Origin: CAYONM01 sp964405325
GTDB lineage: Bacteria; Planctomycetota; UBA11346
Direction of reading: 5' to 3'
Assembly (NCBI GenBank): GCA_964405325.1
Contig: CAYONM010000009.1
Span: 1-38,924 of the forward strand
Length of the DNA stretch: 38,924 nucleotides
The notes beneath the pieces were generated by a model that was not told where the DNA came from, did no database searches, and saw only the letters and a list, made by a program, of their open reading frames with translations. Every line of letters begins with the position of its first letter. Within the stretch, counting starts at the first letter, position 1. Below are positions 32,821-38,924 of the stretch, in pieces. The translations under genes were made by a program, and so were the position numbers.

Positions 32821-35800
32821 ATGAGTACCCCCATCGGAATGCCCCACGCCCAGGGCTTATACAACCCCATGAACGAACACGACGCCTGTGGCGTCGGCTT
32901 CCTGGCGAACATCAAGGGCAAGAAAAGCCACGATATCATTCGCCGGGGCATTCAGATCCTGTGCAATCTGACTCATCGCGGCGCCGTTGGCGCTGATCCC
33001 CTGGATGGCGACGGCGCCGGTCTGATGATCCAGACCCCCGATGCCTTCTACCGCGGCATCGTCGATTTCGAGTTGCCCGAAGTCGGTGATTACGCCACCG
33101 GCATCGTCTTCGTCCCGCAAAATGACAGCGCCCGCGAGACCTGTGAAGCCACCCTTAATAAAGCCATCGCCGAGAACGACATGCAGGTGCTGGGCTGGCG
33201 CGATGTTGCCACCGACAGCTCCAAGATCGGCCGCAATGCCCGCGTCGTCGAACCCAAGGTGCGCCAGATCTTCGTCGCCCGCAACGGCACCGAACAGCGC
33301 CTGTTCGACCTGATGCTGTATGTGGCCCGCAAACAGGCCGAAAACATCGTACGCGATAGCGAACTGAACCAAGGCGAGTATTTCTACGTCTGTTCGCTGT
33401 GTTCGCGCACCGTGCTGTATAAGGGTATGCTGCTGTCCGACCAGCTGGACACCTACTTCCCCGAGCTGTCCGACGAGCGGGTCGAATCGTCCATCGCCTT
33501 CGTACACCAACGCTACAGCACCAACACCTTCCCCACCTGGGATCTGGCGCAGCCATTCCGCTTCGTGGCCCATAACGGTGAAATCAATACCCTACGCGGC
33601 AACACCAATCGCATGCGCGCACGCGAAGCGCTGTTCAATCATCCTGATCTCGGCGACAAGGTGCAGCACCTCTCACCTGTGGTCATCGAGGGCGCTTCTG
33701 ACACCGCCTGCTTCGATAACGCCCTGGAATTCCTGGTCCAGACCGGCCGCAGCCTGCACCACTCCTTGGCGATGATGGTGCCCGAAGCCTGGGCCACCAA
33801 AGCCAATCTCGATCCGGCCCTGAAGGGCTTTCTGGAATACCATGGCACCATGATGGAGCCGTGGGACGGCCCGGCGAATATCGCCGCCTGCAATGGCGAC
33901 CAGATCTGCGCCATCCTCGATCGCAACGGCCTGCGCCCGGCGCGTTACTGGATCACCGAGGACGACGAGATCGTCTATGCCTCCGAAGCTGGTGTGCTGG
34001 ACATCCCCGAGCACAAGATCATCCGCAAGGAACGCCTGGCACCCGGCAAGATGATCATGGTCGATACCGTGCGTGGGGTATTCCTGGAAGACCGTGAGAT
34101 CAAACAAGAGCTGGCCGCCATGCGGCCCTATGCCGACTACGTCCGCGACAACCTGATCCGCCTGGAAGACCTGTCCACCCCGGTTGGCAAGGCGGTTGCC
34201 AATCACGACAAACTGCGGCAGCTGCAACGCAGCTTCGGCTACACCGTCGAGGAAATGACCCGCATCATGGCACCCATGTGCGTCAACGGTCAGGAGCCGC
34301 ACGGCTCCATGGGCAACGATGTCGCCCTGGCGGTGTTGTCGAACAAAAGCAAGAACCTGCACTGGTACTTCAAGCAGCTGTTCGCCCAGGTCACCAACCC
34401 GGCCATCGACCCGCTGCGCGAGACCGTGGTGATGAGCCTGACCCAGTACGTGGGTGCGGCCAAAAACATCCTGGTCCCCAAGCCCCACCATTGCCACATG
34501 GTGGAGCTGGATCAGCCGATCCTCAGCAACCAGCAACTGTCCAAGTTGGCGCACGCCGACGTACCCGGCTTCCGTGGCTGCACCATCCCGATCCTATTCC
34601 CGGCCGGAGCCGATGGCGACGGCCTGAAACAGGCCATCGAAAAACTACGCACGCAGGTCGAACAGGCCGTCGATGCTGGCTACACGGTGGTCGTGCTCTC
34701 CGATCGTGGCGTCGACGACAAACAGTGCGCCATCCCCAGCCTGCTGGCGGTCAGCGCCGTGCACCACCACCTGATCCGCGTCGGTAAACGCACCCAGTGC
34801 TCGCTGATTCTGGAAACCGGTGAACCGCGCGAAGTACATCACTTTGCCTGTCTGCTCGGCTACGGCGCCACCGCCATCAACCCCTACCTGGCCTTCGAAA
34901 CCATCGAAGACATGTTCGACGAAGGCCTGTTGCCGCACATGGATGCCAACGCCTCTGCCGACCAGGAAGAGGACGCGGTCACCATCTATCAGAAGCACTT
35001 CATCAAGGCCGTTGGCAAGGGCCTCTTGAAGATCTTCTCCAAAATGGGCATCAGCACCCTACAGAGCTACACCGGGGCACAGATCTTTGAAATCATCGGC
35101 CTAAACCAGCCCTTCGTGAACGAATATTTCGCCGGCACCAATTCCCGCGTCGAGGGCGCCGGCTTGGCCGAGATCTGCGAAGAGACCTTGATGCGGCATC
35201 GCCGTGCCTTCGCTCCCCTGGTCGATGGCACGCGCGACCTGGAACGCGGCGGCGACTACCACTGGCGCCGCGAAAGCGAAAAGCATCTGATGGATCCGGA
35301 AACCGTCGCTGTGCTGCAGCACGCCGTCCGTTCTGGCTCCTACCAGACCTTCAAGCAGTACTCCAAACGCATCGACAACCAAGCCGAAGCCCTGTGCACC
35401 CTGCGCGGCCTGTTCAAATTCAAGGACGGCAATAAAACCATCCCCCTGAAGGAAGTGGAACCGGTCGAAAATATCATGCGCCGCTTCTGCACCGGCGCTA
35501 TGAGTCTCGGCTCCATTTCCACCGAGGCGCACGAATGCCTGGCCATCGCCATGAATCGCATCAAGGGCAAGTCCAACAGCGGTGAAGGTGGCGAGGATTA
35601 CCGCCGCTTCGAACCGGACACCAACGGCGACTGGCGTCGCAGCGCCATCAAGCAGGTGGCCTCCGGCCGTTTTGGCGTAACCCCGCATTACCTGGTCAAC
35701 GCCGACGAATTGCAGATCAAGGTCTGCCAAGGTGCCAAGCCCGGCGAAGGCGGGCATCTGCCCGGCCATAAGGTTTCCGAATATATCGGCTGGCTACGCT

Positions 35801-37371
35801 ACTCGGTGCCTGGCGTGTCGCTGATCTCGCCGCCACCACACCACGACATCTACTCGATCGAAGACCTGGCACAGCTGATCTTCGACCTGAAGAACGTGAA
35901 TCCCAAGGCCGACATCGCTGTCAAACTCGTGAGCCTCACCGGTGTTGGCACCGTTGCCGCTGGTGTCAGCAAGGGTCACGCCGAAACCGTGGTGATCGCC
36001 GGCTACGACGGCGGCACCGGTGCCAGCCCGATCAGCTCGATCAAACATGCCGGCATCCCCTGGGAAATCGGCCTGGCCGAAACCCAACAAACCCTGGTGC
36101 TGAACGATTTGCGCGGCCGCATCCGCGTGCACACCGACGGCCAGCTGCGCACCGGCCGCGACGTGATCATGGCTGCCCTGCTCGGCGCCGAAGAATTCGG
36201 CTTCGCCACCATAGCCCTGGTTACCATGGGCTGCATCATGATGCGCAAGTGCCACCTGAACACCTGCCCGGTCGGCGTCGCCACCCAGGACGAGACCCTG
36301 CGCAAGAAATTCAGCGGCAAACCCGAGCACGTGATCAACTTCTTCCAATATGTCGCCGAAGAAGCCCGCGAGTTGATGGCAGAACTGGGCGTCCGCTCCC
36401 TGGACGAACTGGTTGGTCGGGCGCACGACTACCTGGAAATGAACGAGGCCATCAAGCACTGGAAAAGCAAGGGTCTCGATTTCTCCAAGATCCTCGCCAA
36501 AATCGACGCCCCGGCCGAATACCAGATCCGCAACGTCGAAAAACAGGACCATGGCCTGGACAAGCAGTTCGACCAGCAGCTGCTGAAACTGGCCGCGCCA
36601 GCGCTTGAGAAAAAACAGCCGGTCACCATCGATTTGCCGGTGCGCAACAGCAACCGCACCGTTGGTGCCATGCTCTGTGGCGAGATCGCCCGTCGCCATG
36701 GCAGCGAAGGCCTGCCCTCCGGCACCATCACCCTGAACCTGACCGGCATCGCTGGCCAAAGCTTTGGCGCCTTCCTGCATCACGGCGTCTACGTCAACCT
36801 GGTTGGCGAAGCCAATGACTACGTCGGCAAGGGCATGGCAGGCGGTCGCATCGTCATCAAACCCAGCCCGGAAGCCCCCTTCCAGTGGAATCAGAACTCC
36901 ATCGTTGGCAACACCGTCCTGTACGGCGCCACTGGCGGCGAAGTCTATTTCGCAGGCAAGGCCGGCGAGCGCTTCTGCATCCGCAACTCGGGTGTCAAAG
37001 CGGTTATCGAAGGTGTTGGCGACCACGGCTGCGAATACATGACTGGCGGCACCATGATATGTCTGGGTGCCACCGGGCGTAACTTCGCTGCCGGCATGAG
37101 CGGCGGCTTCGCTTTTGTGCTGGATGAAGACCAGCACTTCGCCAGCCGCTGCAACATGGACATGGTGGCCCTGGAGCAGATGGAACTGGACCAGGACATC
37201 AAACTGGTCCGCCAGCTGATTGAACAGCACCTGGAACTGACCGGCTCACCCAAGGCCAAGACCGTCATCGACAACTGGGATGCGATGCTGCCCAAGTTCG
37301 TCAAGGTCTTCCCGCATGAATTCCGGCGCGTCATGAACGAACGCAAGGCCAAGGAAGCCGCCGCGGTCTGA
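32821..37371 (+). CDS. gltB: Glutamate synthase (NADPH) large subunit
   Basis: GOGAT large subunit, ~1516 residues, which converts glutamine and 2-oxoglutarate to two glutamates. A 22-residue propeptide precedes the catalytic Cys23 in EHDACGVGF, which should become the mature N-terminus of the glutaminase domain. Then come the central domain, the FMN synthase domain (GYDGGTGASPISSIKHAGIP) and the 3Fe-4S site CIMMRKCHLNTCPVGVAT, and a C-terminal GXGXG beta-helix (GTITLNLTGIAGQSFGAF, GEANDYVGKGMAGGRIVIKP). The start at 32821 is chosen because the family begins there; the 52 residues upstream at 32665 have no family character. AGAGGA lies 11 bases upstream, rather far. It is 45 bp from gltD in one operon. 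Confidence 0.97.
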   Translation: MSTPIGMPHAQGLYNPMNEHDACGVGFLANIKGKKSHDIIRRGIQILCNLTHRGAVGADPLDGDGAGLMIQTPDAFYRGIVDFELPEVGDYATGIVFVPQNDSARETCEATLNKAIAENDMQVLGWRDVATDSSKIGRNARVVEPKVRQIFVARNGTEQRLFDLMLYVARKQAENIVRDSELNQGEYFYVCSLCSRTVLYKGMLLSDQLDTYFPELSDERVESSIAFVHQRYSTNTFPTWDLAQPFRFVAHNGEINTLRGNTNRMRAREALFNHPDLGDKVQHLSPVVIEGASDTACFDNALEFLVQTGRSLHHSLAMMVPEAWATKANLDPALKGFLEYHGTMMEPWDGPANIAACNGDQICAILDRNGLRPARYWITEDDEIVYASEAGVLDIPEHKIIRKERLAPGKMIMVDTVRGVFLEDREIKQELAAMRPYADYVRDNLIRLEDLSTPVGKAVANHDKLRQLQRSFGYTVEEMTRIMAPMCVNGQEPHGSMGNDVALAVLSNKSKNLHWYFKQLFAQVTNPAIDPLRETVVMSLTQYVGAAKNILVPKPHHCHMVELDQPILSNQQLSKLAHADVPGFRGCTIPILFPAGADGDGLKQAIEKLRTQVEQAVDAGYTVVVLSDRGVDDKQCAIPSLLAVSAVHHHLIRVGKRTQCSLILETGEPREVHHFACLLGYGATAINPYLAFETIEDMFDEGLLPHMDANASADQEEDAVTIYQKHFIKAVGKGLLKIFSKMGISTLQSYTGAQIFEIIGLNQPFVNEYFAGTNSRVEGAGLAEICEETLMRHRRAFAPLVDGTRDLERGGDYHWRRESEKHLMDPETVAVLQHAVRSGSYQTFKQYSKRIDNQAEALCTLRGLFKFKDGNKTIPLKEVEPVENIMRRFCTGAMSLGSISTEAHECLAIAMNRIKGKSNSGEGGEDYRRFEPDTNGDWRRSAIKQVASGRFGVTPHYLVNADELQIKVCQGAKPGEGGHLPGHKVSEYIGWLRYSVPGVSLISPPPHHDIYSIEDLAQLIFDLKNVNPKADIAVKLVSLTGVGTVAAGVSKGHAETVVIAGYDGGTGASPISSIKHAGIPWEIGLAETQQTLVLNDLRGRIRVHTDGQLRTGRDVIMAALLGAEEFGFATIALVTMGCIMMRKCHLNTCPVGVATQDETLRKKFSGKPEHVINFFQYVAEEARELMAELGVRSLDELVGRAHDYLEMNEAIKHWKSKGLDFSKILAKIDAPAEYQIRNVEKQDHGLDKQFDQQLLKLAAPALEKKQPVTIDLPVRNSNRTVGAMLCGEIARRHGSEGLPSGTITLNLTGIAGQSFGAFLHHGVYVNLVGEANDYVGKGMAGGRIVIKPSPEAPFQWNQNSIVGNTVLYGATGGEVYFAGKAGERFCIRNSGVKAVIEGVGDHGCEYMTGGTMICLGATGRNFAAGMSGGFAFVLDEDQHFASRCNMDMVALEQMELDQDIKLVRQLIEQHLELTGSPKAKTVIDNWDAMLPKFVKVFPHEFRRVMNERKAKEAAAV

Positions 37372-37416
37372 AAACGGCACATCAGAAATTGAACAAGCAG
37401 AAACGAGAGACTCTCA

Positions 37417-38892
<1,476 letters not shown>

Positions 38893-38895
<3 letters not shown>

Positions 38896-38924
38896 GGGCC
38901 CGTCAAAAAATAAACATTACATTT
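38893..38924 (+). mobile_element. Terminal end of a second outer R2-type element at the gltD stop codon (cut by window edge)
   Basis: From the TAA of gltD to the window edge, 30 of 32 bases match the reverse complement of 11557-11588, the right end of R2, including CCCGTCAAAAAATAAACATT. In both places the match begins within CTAAG and uses the gene's own stop codon. The rest of the element lies outside the window. Confidence 0.75.

Noticed and set aside
35794..37230. Long minus-strand open frame opposite gltB
   Set aside because: Antisense to a strongly conserved gene, with no recognisable family features.

Overview
The window is about 38.9 kb of GC-rich bacterial chromosome from a draft assembly, with one 100-N scaffold gap inside a gene. 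A retrograde phospholipid transport operon (mlaE-mlaF-mlaD) implies an outer membrane, so the cell is Gram-negative-type. I cannot place the taxon firmly. A sulfatase, a PUFA-type synthase and very large secreted modular proteins would fit a marine or PVC-like lineage, but that is a guess.

Layout. 1-2757: the 3' end of an AraC-type gene, a second AraC regulator, and a divergent Cys-type sulfatase. 2890-3993: a secreted protein with two Fn3-like repeats. 4179-4600: composite repeat R1, abutting the mla operon. 4601-8358 (minus strand): NUDIX hydrolase, mlaE, mlaF, mlaD, all overlapping. 8492-10888: pheT alone, without pheS. 10892-11588: remnant of a response-regulator gene, then repeat R2. 11586-14898 (minus strand): 2-oxo acid dehydrogenase E1 alpha, E1 beta and E2, without an E3. 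15038-15422: repeat R3. 15479-17200: rpsB-tsf. 17372-17845: a MarR regulator divergent from the PUFA-type synthase genes. 17996-25535: pfaD, a KS-AT-ACP-ACP protein, and a KR-DH reading frame. 25596-26945: hisD. 27023-28312: mgtE (minus strand). 28432-32385: a giant repetitive lipoprotein (minus strand). 32821-38895: gltB and gltD.

The most notable signal is the junction of the KS-AT-ACP-ACP gene and the KR-DH frame. Two codons before the upstream stop there is a CCCAAAA heptamer in X XXY YYZ register, then a 6-nt spacer, then a perfect 9-bp stem-loop. The -1 frame is open from the heptamer through the entire KR-DH coding region, which has no ATG and no Shine-Dalgarno at its start. This looks like programmed -1 frameshifting that yields a roughly 2011-residue PfaA-like protein, with the short KS-AT-ACP-ACP form as the other product. 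A lost base in the C4A4 run of the assembly is the main alternative. Together with PfaD (enoyl reductase), the set supplies every activity of a fully reducing iterative cycle without PfaB or PfaC.

The second theme is an uncatalogued family of small non-coding mobile elements. Module A is a 140-220 bp unit with TCCCTCAGA/TCTGAGGGA ends and 9-10 bp flanking direct repeats in two copies. In R2 it is nested inside an outer element whose end recurs, 30 of 32 bases identical, exactly at the gltD stop codon. Module B is a double hairpin found in two copies with a compensatory base-pair change.
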